Of a DNA stretch of 64,000 nt, positions 27,908 to 38,220 are shown one piece after another. A program made the translations under genes and the position numbers. The notes under the pieces are model-generated. The model saw nothing but the letters and a program-made list of their open reading frames with translations. It had not been told where the DNA came from and ran no database searches. Source of the DNA: Hoylesella saccharolytica JCM 17484 (GTDB lineage: Bacteria > Bacteroidota > Bacteroidia > Bacteroidales > Bacteroidaceae); NCBI RefSeq assembly GCF_000614205.1, contig NZ_BAKN01000004.1, forward strand, positions 1 through 64,000, written 5' to 3'. Within the stretch, counting starts at the first letter, position 1; each line of letters begins with the position of its first letter.

Positions 27908-27922
27908 TTTTAACAGTTAAAA
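27908..27922. promoter_or_regulatory. Second TTAAC/GTTAA palindrome upstream of the lacI-type gene
   Basis: TTTTAACAGTTAAAA is a perfect 15-bp palindrome around a central base and shares the TTAAC/GTTAA arms with the two putative operators. It is centred about 77 bp from the proximal site and overlaps the first bases of the sucD terminator stem, so its role as an auxiliary operator is only possible. Confidence 0.45.
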
Positions 27923-27969
27923 CGCCTCTCGGTAATGTTATTGTTTAATGTTTACCGATGAGGCGTTTT
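27919..27969 (-). terminator. Terminator of the sucC-sucD operon
   Basis: AAAACGCCTCTCGGTAA (27919-27935) pairs with TTACCGATGAGGCGTTTT (27952-27969), leaving one bulged base, with a T run on the sucD-distal side. It begins about 54 bp after the sucD stop. Confidence 0.85.
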
Positions 27970-28022
27970 GCTTTTGCGTTGCATATGTTGTGACATTGCA
28001 CCCGCATCTAATAAAGAAAGTC

Positions 28023-28895
28023 TTATTTCTTCAGCTTTTCTTGGAGTAATTTCGGTATTTCTGCCGTTTCTCTTGCCACAGGAATGCCTGCTTCTTCAAA
28101 GGCTGCGACTTTTTCTTTTGCAGTTCCACTACCACTAGAGATAATCGCTCCGGCATGTCCCATTTGTTTTCCTTTGGGTGCTTCACGTCCTGATATAAAG
28201 GCTACGACAGGTTTTGTAACGTGTGCTCGGATGTATTCGGCTGCCCGTTCTTCAGCATCACCACCTATTTCACCAATAATAGCGATGCTATCTGTCTGTG
28301 GGTCGTTCTCAAACATTTCGAGAAGGTCTTGAAAGTACAGTCCTACGATAGGGTCGCCGCCCACACCTATGGCCGTACTTTGTCCCATACCGCTTTGTGT
28401 AAGGTTGTAAACTACTTCGTAGGTAAGTGTTCCGCTTCGGCTGATAACCCCCGTTCCACCTTTCTTAAAGATGTTGGTCGGCATAATACCTACCATACTT
28501 TCGTCTGGTGAAATCAATCCCGGACAGTTGGGGCCAATCAGTTTTGCACCTTTTTTTCGGATGTAATCATAGGCTTGTACCACATCCAATGTGGGCACAC
28601 CCTCCGTAATACAGATTATCAATTCAATACCTGCATCGGCAGCTTCCATCATTGCATCTTTGGCAAAAGCTGCCGGAACGAATATTACTGATGTGTTGGC
28701 CTGTGTTGTTTCTACAGCATCGCGCACGGTATTGAATACCGGAATACCGCTGACTTCTTGTCCGCCTTTTCCCGGAGATGTACCTCCCACAACATTCGTA
28801 CCATATTCTTTCATTTTTGTTGCGTGGAATCCGCCATCGCGACCCGTAATACCTTGTACGATCAGTCGCGTATTTTTGTTGATTAGAATGCTCAT
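28023..28895 (-). CDS. sucD: Succinyl-CoA synthetase (ADP/GDP-forming), alpha subunit
   Basis: A 290-residue cytosolic subunit; the start at 28895 ([21 protein letters not shown]) is the family N-terminus, although the frame is open to 28955. The CoA-binding Rossmann domain ([29 protein letters not shown]) and the ligase domain with the active-site His near the C-terminus ([21 protein letters not shown]) are present. It follows sucC by 22 bp. The enzyme interconverts succinate and succinyl-CoA with substrate-level phosphorylation, in Prevotella probably feeding the succinate/propionate branch. Confidence 0.95.
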   Translation of the reverse strand: MSILINKNTRLIVQGITGRDGGFHATKMKEYGTNVVGGTSPGKGGQEVSGIPVFNTVRDAVETTQANTSVIFVPAAFAKDAMMEAADAGIELIICITEGVPTLDVVQAYDYIRKKGAKLIGPNCPGLISPDESMVGIMPTNIFKKGGTGVISRSGTLTYEVVYNLTQSGMGQSTAIGVGGDPIVGLYFQDLLEMFENDPQTDSIAIIGEIGGDAEERAAEYIRAHVTKPVVAFISGREAPKGKQMGHAGAIISSGSGTAKEKVAAFEEAGIPVARETAEIPKLLQEKLKK

Positions 28896-28917
28896 TTTAA
28901 AATCTTTTAGTTGAATT

Positions 28918-30051
28918 TTAACGCGCTGCTTCCACAGCTTTTCTTCCGGCTTCACTCATTGTCTCAGCAACGATAAAAGAGGTTCCTTTAAGTAATTCGC
29001 GTCCTTCTTTCTCATTTGTACCCGTCAAACGGATTACGATGGGTAGGTTGGTTTGAAGTGTTTTGAATGCTTCGATTAGTCCTTTGGCTACATCATCGCA
29101 CCGCGTAATACCACCGAAGATATTGATAAGTACAACCCGCACATGTCGGTCTGCTAGCAGCAGCTTCATCGCCTCTACTATTTTTTGTGGATTCGAACTA
29201 CCTCCGATGTCTAAAAAGTTAGCCGGATTGCCGCCATATAGTTTAATCATATCCATGGTGGCCATAGCTAATCCTGCTCCATTGACCATACAGCCGATTT
29301 CGCCACCTAAGTTGACGTAACTGAATCCCTTTTCCTTTGCTTCTTGTTCTTTTTGCTCTTCGGCTGTTGGTTCAAACATGTCGAAGATGTCGGGGTGTCG
29401 ATATAATGCGTTATTATCAAATGTCATCTTAGCATCTATGGCTTTTAGTTCACCCTCTTGGGTAAGTACCAGTGGATTGATCTCAGCCAAAGAGGCATCT
29501 TTTTCTATGAAAAGCCGATACAGTTTTTGAAACAGTGGTACAGCTTGTTTCACCTGCGCCATGTCGTCAAACAGTTTAAAAGCCGCTTCGCGCGCTTTAA
29601 AATCGGTTAATCCGATAGCCGGATCAATAGCAATTTTAAAGATTTTTTCGGGTGTATCTTTTGCTACCGCCTCAATATCCATACCTCCTTCACGACTCAA
29701 CATCAGGATGGCACCCTTTGATTTACGGTCGATAACAATACTAACATAGTATTCGGCTTTGATATTTACAGCTTCACCGATCAGTATGCGGTCAACGACG
29801 AAGCCCTTGATATCCATCCCCAAGATGGCATTTGCATACTGCCTGACCTCTGTTTCGTTGGTTGCGAGTTTTACTCCACCTGCTTTTCCGCGTCCGCCTG
29901 TATGTACTTGTGCTTTTACAACACAACGTTGCACGCCCAGTTTTTTGTATGCTGCAACTGCCTCTTCGGGTGTTTTGCAGAGAATACTTTTATCGACCGG
30001 AACGCCATAATCGGCAAAAAGACCTTTTGCTTGATATTCATGAACCTTCAT
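28918..30051 (-). CDS. sucC: Succinyl-CoA synthetase, beta subunit
   Basis: A 377-residue subunit with an ATP-grasp domain ([40 protein letters not shown]), a phosphate-transfer region ([20 protein letters not shown]) and the C-terminal ligase domain ([36 protein letters not shown]). Length and gene order (sucC then sucD) are standard. A good -7 box lies about 35 bp upstream. It forms the complex with the sucD product. Confidence 0.95.
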   Translation of the reverse strand: MKVHEYQAKGLFADYGVPVDKSILCKTPEEAVAAYKKLGVQRCVVKAQVHTGGRGKAGGVKLATNETEVRQYANAILGMDIKGFVVDRILIGEAVNIKAEYYVSIVIDRKSKGAILMLSREGGMDIEAVAKDTPEKIFKIAIDPAIGLTDFKAREAAFKLFDDMAQVKQAVPLFQKLYRLFIEKDASLAEINPLVLTQEGELKAIDAKMTFDNNALYRHPDIFDMFEPTAEEQKEQEAKEKGFSYVNLGGEIGCMVNGAGLAMATMDMIKLYGGNPANFLDIGGSSNPQKIVEAMKLLLADRHVRVVLINIFGGITRCDDVAKGLIEAFKTLQTNLPIVIRLTGTNEKEGRELLKGTSFIVAETMSEAGRKAVEAAR

Positions 30052-30085
30052 AGTTTGATAATTTGATTGATGTTTATTTTTCGTG

Positions 30086-30093
30086 CAAATATA
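30086..30093 (-). promoter_or_regulatory. Candidate -7 box for sucCD
   Basis: The minus strand reads TATATTTG, a full match to TAnnTTTG, 34 bp before the sucC ATG. Confidence 0.6.
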
Positions 30094-30171
30094 GTTTTTT
30101 TATTCATTGTGTGGAAATGATGGGTTATTTTTCTCCCCATATACGTTTAAACCCTTGTATCAGGAAAACTA

Positions 30172-31380
30172 TTAGTTTTTCTTTTCTTTCTCCTTAGGCA
30201 GACAAAGATTAAGCGTGATACCTACAATAGCCGACAGACCGATACCGCTGATGGCAAAATTTCCATAAGAAAGTACGGCTCCGCCAATGCCCATCGTAAG
30301 GGTTACACCAATAATAATGATGTTACGAGTTTGATTCAAATCTACTTTATGTCGCATCAAGTTAAGCAAGCCCACGCTGGCTATGGTTCCGAAAAGCAGC
30401 AACATAATACCTCCCAGCACCGATTGAGGTATGCTGCGCAGCAGTGCACTTAGTTTTCCGATAACCGAAAACACAATGGCTGTGGCGGCTGCAATGCGGA
30501 TTACGGCAGGTGAAGTTACTTTGGTGATCGACATTGCACCTGTGACTTCTGAGTAAGTGGTAACAGGAGGGCCTGCCAAAAATGCACTGGCAAAACAGGC
30601 TAAACCGTCACCGAGTAGTGTTCGATGCAGTCCCGGGTCTTTGGTAAAGTCTTTTTCTGCTACAGCTCCCACAACATATACGTCGCCAATATGCTCTATC
30701 ACGGGTGCAATAGCTACGGGTATCATGAATAAAAGCGGTTCCCAACTGAGGTCGGGAAGTGAGAAGTGAGCGATACCGGAAGGCAAAGCAAACCATGATG
30801 CCTCAGCAACTGGTCGGAAATCTACTTCGCCCAAGCAGCAGGCTGCTATGTATCCGGCAGTTATTCCGCAAACAACGGGTACCAGTTTAAGTAGTCCGCG
30901 TCCAATCGTTAGCACTAAAATAGCCGTTATAAGCGATATAAACGCCAGCAGCCAATTACTCTTGGCCATATCTACGGCACTCGATGAGAGCGAAAGACCA
31001 ATAAGAATAATCACCGGACCGATAACCACGGGTGGGAAAAGTTTATCCAACAGCCGTTTGCCTTGCCATCTTACCAATGCGCTCATCACAAAATATACCA
31101 ATGAAACACCTAACAATCCGGCTAATGTTCCGGGCATTCCCCATTGCTTACTCGCAGAGATAATGGGGGCGATAAAGGCGAAACTGGAGCCTAAAAAAAT
31201 AGGAACTTTACCCTTCGTAATAAAATGAAAGATGAAAGTTCCTAAGCCGGCAGTCATTAAAGCTGTTGCGGGTTCGAGCCCGACAAGCAGAGGTACGAGA
31301 ACCGTTGCACCGAAAGCGACAAAAAGAAATTGTACACCGACGATAAATCGTTTGGTGGGAGAGAGGGTTGTTGTATTCAT
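30172..31380 (-). CDS. uraA: Uracil permease, NCS2 family
   Basis: A 402-residue inner-membrane transporter with about 12-14 hydrophobic segments. NCS2 features include FVAFGATVLVPLLVGLEPAT at the start, FIFHFITKGKVPIFLGSSFA, and the conserved EHIGDVYVVGAVAEKDF and GGPPVTTYSEVTGAMSITKV-like segments (here AGPPVTTYSEVTGA). These agree best with UraA-type uracil:H+ symporters, though xanthine permeases share the fold. It is transcribed away from the S1-protein gene, with a -7 box 119 bp upstream of its ATG, and is separate from sucC. Confidence 0.9.
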   Translation of the reverse strand: MNTTTLSPTKRFIVGVQFLFVAFGATVLVPLLVGLEPATALMTAGLGTFIFHFITKGKVPIFLGSSFAFIAPIISASKQWGMPGTLAGLLGVSLVYFVMSALVRWQGKRLLDKLFPPVVIGPVIILIGLSLSSSAVDMAKSNWLLAFISLITAILVLTIGRGLLKLVPVVCGITAGYIAACCLGEVDFRPVAEASWFALPSGIAHFSLPDLSWEPLLFMIPVAIAPVIEHIGDVYVVGAVAEKDFTKDPGLHRTLLGDGLACFASAFLAGPPVTTYSEVTGAMSITKVTSPAVIRIAAATAIVFSVIGKLSALLRSIPQSVLGGIMLLLFGTIASVGLLNLMRHKVDLNQTRNIIIIGVTLTMGIGGAVLSYGNFAISGIGLSAIVGITLNLCLPKEKEKKN

Positions 31381-31498
31381 AAGCGATTAGTTGATACGTA
31401 CATAAATAGTTTAATCAATAAGTTTCTGTTCATCAGTCTGCACATAAAGACATTGTATCAACCGCACATCTTTGCGGTATTTTCTATCTTCTTTTGCG

Positions 31499-31537
31499 CA
31501 AAGTTACTATAAATTTGTCATTTTTTGCGTAAATTTG
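31499..31537. promoter_or_regulatory. Back-to-back promoters for uraA and the S1-domain gene
   Basis: On the minus strand TAACTTTG (31499-31506) faces uraA. On the plus strand TAAATTTG (31530-31537) faces the S1-domain gene. Both fit TAnnTTTG and lie 23 bp apart, so the two transcripts diverge from one compact region. Confidence 0.6.
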
Positions 31538-31572
31538 CGACATTCGCTTTTATTTAATTGATAACAAAAGTA

Positions 31573-32418
31573 ATGACAAAGATAAAACTGGGAGATTATA
31601 ATCGGCTGACGATTGTAAAGGAAGTGGATTTCGGAATATATCTTGACGGAGGTGATGAGGGTGAAATTTTGCTGCCTAAACGCTATGTTCCTGAAAATTG
31701 TAAACCGGGTGATGAACTCGAAGTATTTCTTTATCTTGACCAAGATGAGCGCCTGATTGCAACCACGCAGCACCCTTTGGCAAAGGTAGGAGAGTTTGCA
31801 TGCTTGGAAGTAGCTTGGGTTAACCAATACGGAGCCTTTCTGAATTGGGGATTAATGAAGGACCTCTTCTGTCCTTTTCATGAGCAAAAACAGCGCATGG
31901 AGATTGGAAATCGCTATGTTGTAGCCGTTTTTATCGACGAAGAAAGCTATCGCATAGCAGCTTCAGCCAAGGTAGAACACTTCTTTGCAACCGACTTTCC
32001 GCCTTATCAACCCGGTGAAAAGGTTGACCTTCTGGTGTGGCAAACCACCGATTTAGGTTTTAAAGTGATTATTGATAATGCCTATCCGGGCTTGGTTTAC
32101 CGCTCACAAGTATTCAAATCTATTCGTATTGGCGATTGCCTACAAGGGTATATCATGGGCGTAAGACCTGATGGAAAGATTGATGTAAGCCTGCAACCGC
32201 ATGGCAGACAGCAAACTACCGACTTCGCCGAAACGCTTTTACAATATCTGAAAGACCATGATGGATTTTGCGAACTCGGAGATAAAAGTGACGCACAAGA
32301 TATCAAGCATCGCTTTGAAGTAAGTAAAAAGGTATATAAAAAAGCCATCGGCGACCTGTACCGAAGACGTCTGATTACACTTGAAGATGCTGGTATTAGA
32401 TTGGTTGCAGCACCATAA
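31573..32418 (+). CDS. CvfB-like S1-domain RNA-binding protein
   Basis: A ~281-residue protein starting at ATG 31573 (MTKIKLGDYNRLTIVKEVDF); the frame is open from 31558. It has three or four consecutive S1/OB-type segments: GIYLDGGDEGEILLPKRYV, a second with WVNQYGAFLNWGLMKDLFCP, a third with DLGFKVIIDNAYPGLVY and GVRPDGKIDVSLQP, then a C-terminal winged-helix-like region (HRFEVSKKVYKKAIGDLYRR). This is the layout of the CvfB/YitL family, which binds RNA and affects virulence gene expression in Staphylococcus; here the function is inferred only from the family. Confidence 0.88.
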   Translation: MTKIKLGDYNRLTIVKEVDFGIYLDGGDEGEILLPKRYVPENCKPGDELEVFLYLDQDERLIATTQHPLAKVGEFACLEVAWVNQYGAFLNWGLMKDLFCPFHEQKQRMEIGNRYVVAVFIDEESYRIAASAKVEHFFATDFPPYQPGEKVDLLVWQTTDLGFKVIIDNAYPGLVYRSQVFKSIRIGDCLQGYIMGVRPDGKIDVSLQPHGRQQTTDFAETLLQYLKDHDGFCELGDKSDAQDIKHRFEVSKKVYKKAIGDLYRRRLITLEDAGIRLVAAP

Positions 32419-32525
32419 CACCCCTTGTTTTCTTTTTTATCCTTATAAATATGGATACTTTTTGGGGGCAAGATTGACTACTTTTGGCATTTCTTGATAC
32501 CCTCAAAGAACATTAAAACATACAA

Positions 32526-33887
32526 ATGACAAATCATTCTCCTCACACAATCATTATCGGAGCAGGTCTTACTGGGCTTACTGCTGCTTATTCGCTTCAA
32601 CAAAAAGGTGTTGATGTGTTGGTACTCGAAAAAGAAAACCGCATCGGCGGACAGATTCATACCTTTCATGAAGATGGGTTTACCTTTGAAAGTGGTCCCA
32701 ATACAGGCATTATTGCCCATCCTGAAGTGGCCGAATTGTTCAGCTTACTTAAGCCATTTGGCTGTTCTTTGGTTACAGCCCGAGCAGAGGCCAAACAGCG
32801 ATGGATATGGAAAAATGGTTGTTTTCATACCCTGCCTGTGGGTCTGAAGAACAGTATTCGTACTACACTTTTTACTTGGAAGGATAAGTTACGTATTCTT
32901 AGGGAGCCTTTTCGCCCGAAAGGCACCGACCCAGACGAGAGCATTTCTGATTTGGTGCGGCGTCGATTAGGCGTTTCTTATGAACGTTATGCCGTCGATC
33001 CGTTTATTTCCGGTGTTTATGCAGGCGATCCCGAGCGGTTGGTTACGCGGTTTGCTTTACCCAAACTTTATAACTTAGAGCATACCTATGGCAGTTTCAT
33101 AAAGGGTGCTATCGCAAAGATGAGACAGACCAAAAGCGATAGAGATCGTCTTGCAACCCGTGAGGTGTTCTCTGCAGAGGGTGGTTTGCAGGCGTTAATC
33201 GATGCTTTGGGCAATGCCATTGGTGATAAGCATATGGTGACAGATGCTCGTGATGTTCGTGTTTTACCTACTGAAAAGGGGTTTGCAGTTACTTATCACG
33301 CTGCAGACGATACGTGTCTGAGTCTGCAGTGTCAACAAGTTATTACCACAGTGGGTGCTTACGCCTTACCTGCACTATTGCCTTTTGTAGCGAAAGAGCA
33401 GATGCAACACCTTGCCAACTTGCATTATGCACCCGTGGTGCAGGTTAGTGTGGGCTTTAAAGATGTTGATGGCATACGCCAAAACGCCTTTGGTGGTCTT
33501 ATTCCTTCGTGCGAGCAGCGCGATATCCTCGGTATTCTCTTTCCCTCTTCCTGTTTTTCGGGTCGTGCTCCGGAAGCGGGTGCTGTTTATTCAGTGTTTC
33601 TTGGTGGTGTCCGACATCCTGAAGTAATACATAAAAGCGATGCTGATATCATCCGTATTGTATTGAATGAGTTACACCAAATGCTTTCTTTTCCTGTTGA
33701 TAAGTATCCCGAACTCATTCGTATTTTTCGCCATCCTCACGCCATTCCTCAGTATGAGCAGAGCAGTGGTAGGCGTTTTGATACCATTGAGCAATTGCAA
33801 CACCAGTATCCCGGTCTTGTTATAGCTGGCAATCTTCGTAACGGCATAGGGATGGCAGATAGAATAAAACAAGGTATGACATTATGA
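32526..33887 (+). CDS. hemG: Protoporphyrinogen oxidase (HemY/PPOX type)
   Basis: A 453-residue FAD-dependent oxidase. The N-terminal dinucleotide-binding motif (IIIGAGLTGLTAAYSL...VLEKENRIGGQIHT), the FESGPNTGI segment and the C-terminal FAD-binding end (YPGLVIAGNLRNGIGMADRI) are diagnostic of oxygen-dependent-type PPOX (often annotated hemG or hemY). It would oxidise protoporphyrinogen IX in haem synthesis. No other haem genes are nearby, and it follows the S1 gene by 108 bp, possibly as a separate transcript. Confidence 0.9.
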   Translation: MTNHSPHTIIIGAGLTGLTAAYSLQQKGVDVLVLEKENRIGGQIHTFHEDGFTFESGPNTGIIAHPEVAELFSLLKPFGCSLVTARAEAKQRWIWKNGCFHTLPVGLKNSIRTTLFTWKDKLRILREPFRPKGTDPDESISDLVRRRLGVSYERYAVDPFISGVYAGDPERLVTRFALPKLYNLEHTYGSFIKGAIAKMRQTKSDRDRLATREVFSAEGGLQALIDALGNAIGDKHMVTDARDVRVLPTEKGFAVTYHAADDTCLSLQCQQVITTVGAYALPALLPFVAKEQMQHLANLHYAPVVQVSVGFKDVDGIRQNAFGGLIPSCEQRDILGILFPSSCFSGRAPEAGAVYSVFLGGVRHPEVIHKSDADIIRIVLNELHQMLSFPVDKYPELIRIFRHPHAIPQYEQSSGRRFDTIEQLQHQYPGLVIAGNLRNGIGMADRIKQGMTL

Positions 33888-34121
33888 TTGCTGCTTGAAC
33901 GATTTGTTATTAATTGGGTAAGAATACTTCTGGTTTGTTATATCGTTAATTGTTAAAACCGAGAAAATTAACACAAAAAACAGCTACTTCCCATTATTCG
34001 ATCTGATTTTGGTCGTTTTCTACCACTTTTTTCGTCTGGGTTATTATTGCTGATTATCAATGTATTACATATTGATTGTTAATAATTGTATCTAAATAAT
34101 ATACGATTTTTCCTCTAAAAT

Positions 34122-34222
34122 AGTGCTTTTGGGGTTGTAAAAGCTATGTTCTTACCACTCGAAATCTATGCTTTTGCATCCTAAAAGCTATTGTTTTGCA
34201 TGCCAAAACCTATGCTTTGGGA
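34122..34222 (+). repeat. 22-bp-phased array, second copy of the CTATGCTTTTG family
   Basis: Cores start at 34144 (CTATGTTCTT), 34166 (CTATGCTTTT), 34188 (CTATTGTTTT) and 34210 (CTATGCTTTG), exactly 22 bp apart. A degenerate leading unit, TAGTGCTTTTGGGGTTG, begins at 34121. The flank AAAAGC(TATG...)TTACC is shared with the array at 11011-11100. It lies 470 bp upstream of a TonB receptor gene. Confidence 0.85.
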
Positions 34223-34621
34223 AAATCAATACAGTGTTTTGGTGAAATTAATGCTGTTTTTTCGTTATTTTATCTCTGTTTATATACATACTGAAATGTT
34301 AAAATTGGGGAATTGTTAAATGTGCGATTGTAAGTAAAATGTGGTAAAAGAAAATAATCTGTAAGTTGATGAGTGTTTGAAAGTAAGGTGCTTCTTTTAG
34401 CGATTTAATAGATGTGTAGATGAACGAAACGATTGTTTTACAGGTATTTTTCCCATATCGTTTCATGCCATTATGCTGTTTTTGTTCTCAAAGACTTATA
34501 ACAATTGATAAGATTTAAAAGTTAGCCTTTCTTTTCTTACTATATAATAAAGGTAAAAATGTATAAATACGGCATTTTGATTTTTCTTGCATTGAAATTA
34601 GTTTCTTTTTAGAAAATTAAT

Positions 34622-34629
34622 TATTTTTG
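34622..34629 (+). promoter_or_regulatory. Candidate -7 box for the Oar-like receptor
   Basis: TATTTTTG fits TAnnTTTG, 63 bp before the receptor ATG. No good -33 element is visible. Confidence 0.45.
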
Positions 34630-34692
34630 CACCGTTATCCAAGTGAAAAACGGATTATAATCTGATTATTAATTTAACTCTTGTAAATCACT

Positions 34693-37600
34693 ATGCAAAA
34701 AAGGTTGTTCTTTCTGTTGGCCGGAGTGTTGCTTTTTACATGCTCACTTATGGCACAAGTTACCACGTCGAGCGTTAACGGACGCGTCGTTGCAGGCGGC
34801 GAAGAGGTTGTTGGAGCTACGATTGTAGCGGTTCATAAACCTTCTGGTACACGTTATACGGCCGTAACCAACGCCAAAGGGCGTTATGCTATTCAGGGTA
34901 TGCGTGTCGGCGGACCGTATACTATTACCATTTCTTATGTAGGATATAAGAATGAAGAAGTTTCCAATGTCAGTTTAGCATTAGGTGAGCCCACCATTTT
35001 GGATGCTGATTTGACTGAAGACGCTCGTGTTTTGGGTGAAGTTACCATAAGAGGCAAGGCCGGAGTAAACAGTATGGGTGCCGCAACCAACTTCTCGCAG
35101 GCTCAGATTGAAAATGCTCCGACGGTGAACAGAAACATCTATGATGTGGCTAAACTGTCTCCGTTGGTCAATACAAGCAAAAAAGGAGGTATCTCTATTG
35201 CCGGCGTTAACAACCGCTACAACTCTTTCCAAATTGATGGTATGGTAAGTAATGACGTCTTCGGACTGGCTGCCTCGGGTACCAATGGCGGGCAGACAGA
35301 TGCCAATCCTATTTCGCTGGATGCTATCGAACAAATACAAGTGGTGGCATCGCCGTTTGATATCAGGCAAAGTGGATTTACAGGAGGTGCCATTAATGCT
35401 ATTACTAAATCGGGAACCAATGAGCTGAAGGCTTCAGCTTATACCTATTATACGGACGAAAACCTTTATGCAGATGGAACCAACGGTCGGGCAGAGAAGA
35501 TAAGTATCAAAATGAGGTGACGAAAACATTTGGAACTACGATTGGTGGACCGATTATCAAAGATAAATTGTTTTTCTTTGTCAATGCTGAATATAAGAAA
35601 AATACTTATCCTGCCTCGTATTATGCAGGAGCTCCGGGCTATTTTATGACGCCCGAAGTGGCTAAGGCCATCGCCGACCGCTATGCCGCAATTACGGGTA
35701 TTCGCGATGTGTATAACCGCAGAGATATAGATATGCAGGCTTTTTCGTTGATGGGACGCTTGGATTGGAACATAAATACGAATAACAAGCTATCTTTCCG
35801 TTATCAGTTGAACGATTCTTACAAAGACTCTTATTCATCAGGTTTCAAAACTTATATGTTTAACAACAGCGGTTTTAGACGTAACAACACGATGCATTCG
35901 TTTGTAGCCGAGCTGAATTCACATCTCAGTAAGACACTGTATAATGAGTTGCGTGCAGGTCTGACCATTGTAAAAGACCATCGCAGCATTCCTTATTTAG
36001 GCCCGACTATTCGTATTACCAATGTCGGTAGCTACGATGTGGCAACCAATACGGAGGCAAGCGGTAATGATGAAATTAGGCTGGGAACAGAGTATTCTTC
36101 AGGTCTGAACTCGTTGGATCAAAAGATTTGGGTCTTTGAAGACAACCTTTCGTGGTATCGCGGTAATCATACCTTTACCTTCGGTACACACAACGAGATA
36201 TATAATATGAAGAACGCCTTTATTCAAAATTTAACCGGGCAATACACATACAAAGGTATCAAGAACTTTATGGACGATAACGCGGACAGCTTTGTATGGA
36301 AATATTCTGATGAAGCAATTACGGGTACAAAGGCTTGGAAGACACCTTTCGATAGCGGACAGCTGGGCTTTTATGCACAAGACAAATGGGATATTAGCAC
36401 CCTATTACAGTTGACTTACGGACTTCGGTTGGATATTCCGATTTATTTAAACAGTCCTTCGACCAATCCAGAGTTTAATGCTACAGAGTTTTCAACTAAA
36501 AATGATGCTGTGGTTGGGCGTAAACCGAGTTCGATGCTAATGCTTTCGCCTCGTGTAGGGTTCCGTTATTACATCGATGCCAGTCATAAATCGTTGCTTC
36601 GCGGTGGTGTAGGCATCTTTAATGGGCGTGCTCCTTTTGTATGGATTGAAAATGCTTGGGCCAACACCGGCGTTGAGCTGAAAGGTGTTACGCTACGCAG
36701 TCCGCATGCGCCTTCATTCCAAACGTATAAAACCGATGCGGAGGCTGCCGCTCATTCTGCTGCAGGACAGGCTGACAAACCCCATATCGCAACCATTGAT
36801 AAGAAGTTTAAGTTTCCGCAAGTGTTGCGTGCTAATTTGGCTTGGGAACAGAAGTTGCCTTGGAATATGAAGCTTTCGTTAGAAGCGCTCTACTCAAAAA
36901 ATCTCAATAATGTATGGTTTGAGAACCTTGCACTTATCGATGAAGGTAAGAAAGTGTATGCTGTAAATGCCGATTATGCTAATTCGGGAACCGTGTTTTA
37001 TACCAGTAAGCCCGGCAGTTACTCCAGTATTGTCAACATGACCAATACAGATAAGGGTTACAGCTACTCGTTTAGCGGTCAATTGGAAAAAACGTTCGAC
37101 TTTGGTTTAGACCTGATGGCCTCTTATACCTTCGGTCGTTCTTATTCGGTTAATGACGGAACATCCTCTGTGGCATTGTCTAACTGGGGCTATTCTTATT
37201 GTGTTGACCCCAAAGAGGCAACATTGGCGCCCTCTATGTTTGATGTTCCCCACCGCCTGATGGTAACAGCCAACTATAATTCTAAACGTTATGGCAATGG
37301 CCGTTGGCAGACACATGTGGCGTTGACCTATAACGGCAGCAGCGGACAACGTTACTCTTTAACCATGAGTGATCAGAAATACGGCTCGTTTAACGGCGAT
37401 AACTGGAAAGGAAATACTTTGTTATATATCCCCACATCAGAAGAATTGGCCAAAATGAAATTTTCTGACATCAAGGATAAAGCAGGAAATGTAACCGCTA
37501 CGGCAGCACAACAACGCGCTGCTTTTGAAAATTGGATACAGAATGACAGTTATGCGAAGAACCATCGCGGCCAGTATGCTATGCGCAATTCTAATCTGAC

Positions 37601-37895
37601 GCCTTGGGAAAATCATTTCGATTTCCATCTGTCTCAAGATTTTTACTACCTGAAAGGACGCGGAAGCAAGATTGAATTGGTGTTTGATATCCTGAATGTA
37701 AGCAACTTGCTCAATAAGAATTGGGGTACCAGTTACTCGTCTGTCTACAATATCGATCTGTTACAGGTAAACAATGTAACTCCCGATGCTAGTGGAAATA
37801 TGATTGGTGACTTCTCTTTCTTTAATAATGCACCCGTTGTTAGCGACATAGAAAGTCGTTGGCATGCACAAATTGGTGTACGGGTAACGTTCTGA
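34693..37895 (+). CDS. Oar-like TonB-dependent receptor (frame break)
   Basis: Two frames join into a ~1067-residue outer-membrane protein. The first gives a signal peptide (MQKRLFFLLAGVLLFTCSLMAQ), a carboxypeptidase-like domain (VNGRVVAGGEEVVGATIVAV) and the plug (SQAQIENAPTVNRNIYDVAK; GGAINAITKSGTNELKASAY). The break at about 35499 is repaired by one base (AAG GAT AAG TAT or AAG AAT AAG TAT), after which TKTFGTTIGGPIIKDKLFFF and a long barrel follow, ending IGVRVTF. This is the Oar/OmpA-related branch of TonB receptors, not SusC, and no SusD partner is adjacent. The ligand is unknown; in some relatives Oar-like receptors take up proteins or peptides. Confidence 0.88.
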
Positions 37896-37922
37896 TAATT
37901 TTAAAATTAAACATAGAGCAAA

Positions 37923-37970
37923 GATAAAAGGCGGGCGGGCTGCAAAGGTCCTGTCTGCCTTTTATCGTTT
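37923..37970 (+). terminator. Terminator after the Oar-like receptor
   Basis: GATAAAAGGC (37923-37932) pairs with GCCTTTTATC (37957-37966), with a G-rich/C-rich inner region that can extend the stem, followed by GTTTAG. It lies about 28 bp after the stop codon. Confidence 0.75.
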
Positions 37971-38006
37971 AGAGAGATGAGGTAGATAAAAGATAAGACC
38001 TTGTTT

Positions 38007-38038
38007 TTTGTCTTTCATTTTAAATATACGTAACTTTG
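38007..38038 (+). promoter_or_regulatory. Complete Bacteroidetes promoter for the orf51-serB unit
   Basis: TTTG (38007-38010), a 20-bp spacer and TAACTTTG (38031-38038) match both the -33 and -7 elements. The expected transcription start is about 38045, 13 bp before the small gene. This is the clearest two-part promoter in the window. Confidence 0.8.
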
Positions 38039-38057
38039 CGACACAAAAAGATCGTTT

Positions 38058-38213
38058 ATGGTAAACACTTTTACAAGTTTCGATAAGATACCGACCGAAT
38101 ATAGGCGGGAGGAACTGATACGGAAGATAGAACATTCGCTGGCATTGTTAACCGATGGAGAATTGGAAGCGTTATACTATGACATGATAGCCAGAGATTA
38201 TTTAAAAGATTAA
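38058..38213 (+). CDS. Small hypothetical protein, 51 aa, upstream of serB
   Basis: ATG 38058 opens 51 residues (MVNTFTSFDKIPTEYRREEL... ending MIARDYLKD). It is charged, probably all-helical, without signal or membrane segment. A complete promoter lies 20 bp upstream and serB starts 8 bp after its stop, with AAAAGGAG between acting as the serB Shine-Dalgarno. The layout strongly suggests a translated small gene or leader ORF coupled to serB. It is too short to have been in a standard gene list. I do not recognise a family. Confidence 0.6.
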   Translation: MVNTFTSFDKIPTEYRREELIRKIEHSLALLTDGELEALYYDMIARDYLKD

Positions 38214-38220
38214 AAGGAGA

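Larger units (their letters stand above)
33888..34692. other. Gene-free interval before the Oar-like receptor
   Basis: About 800 bp of AT-rich DNA with no gene. It contains the second 22-bp-phased CTATGCTTTTG array (34122-34222) and a promoter box at 34622. I found no clear terminator after hemG. Confidence 0.6.
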
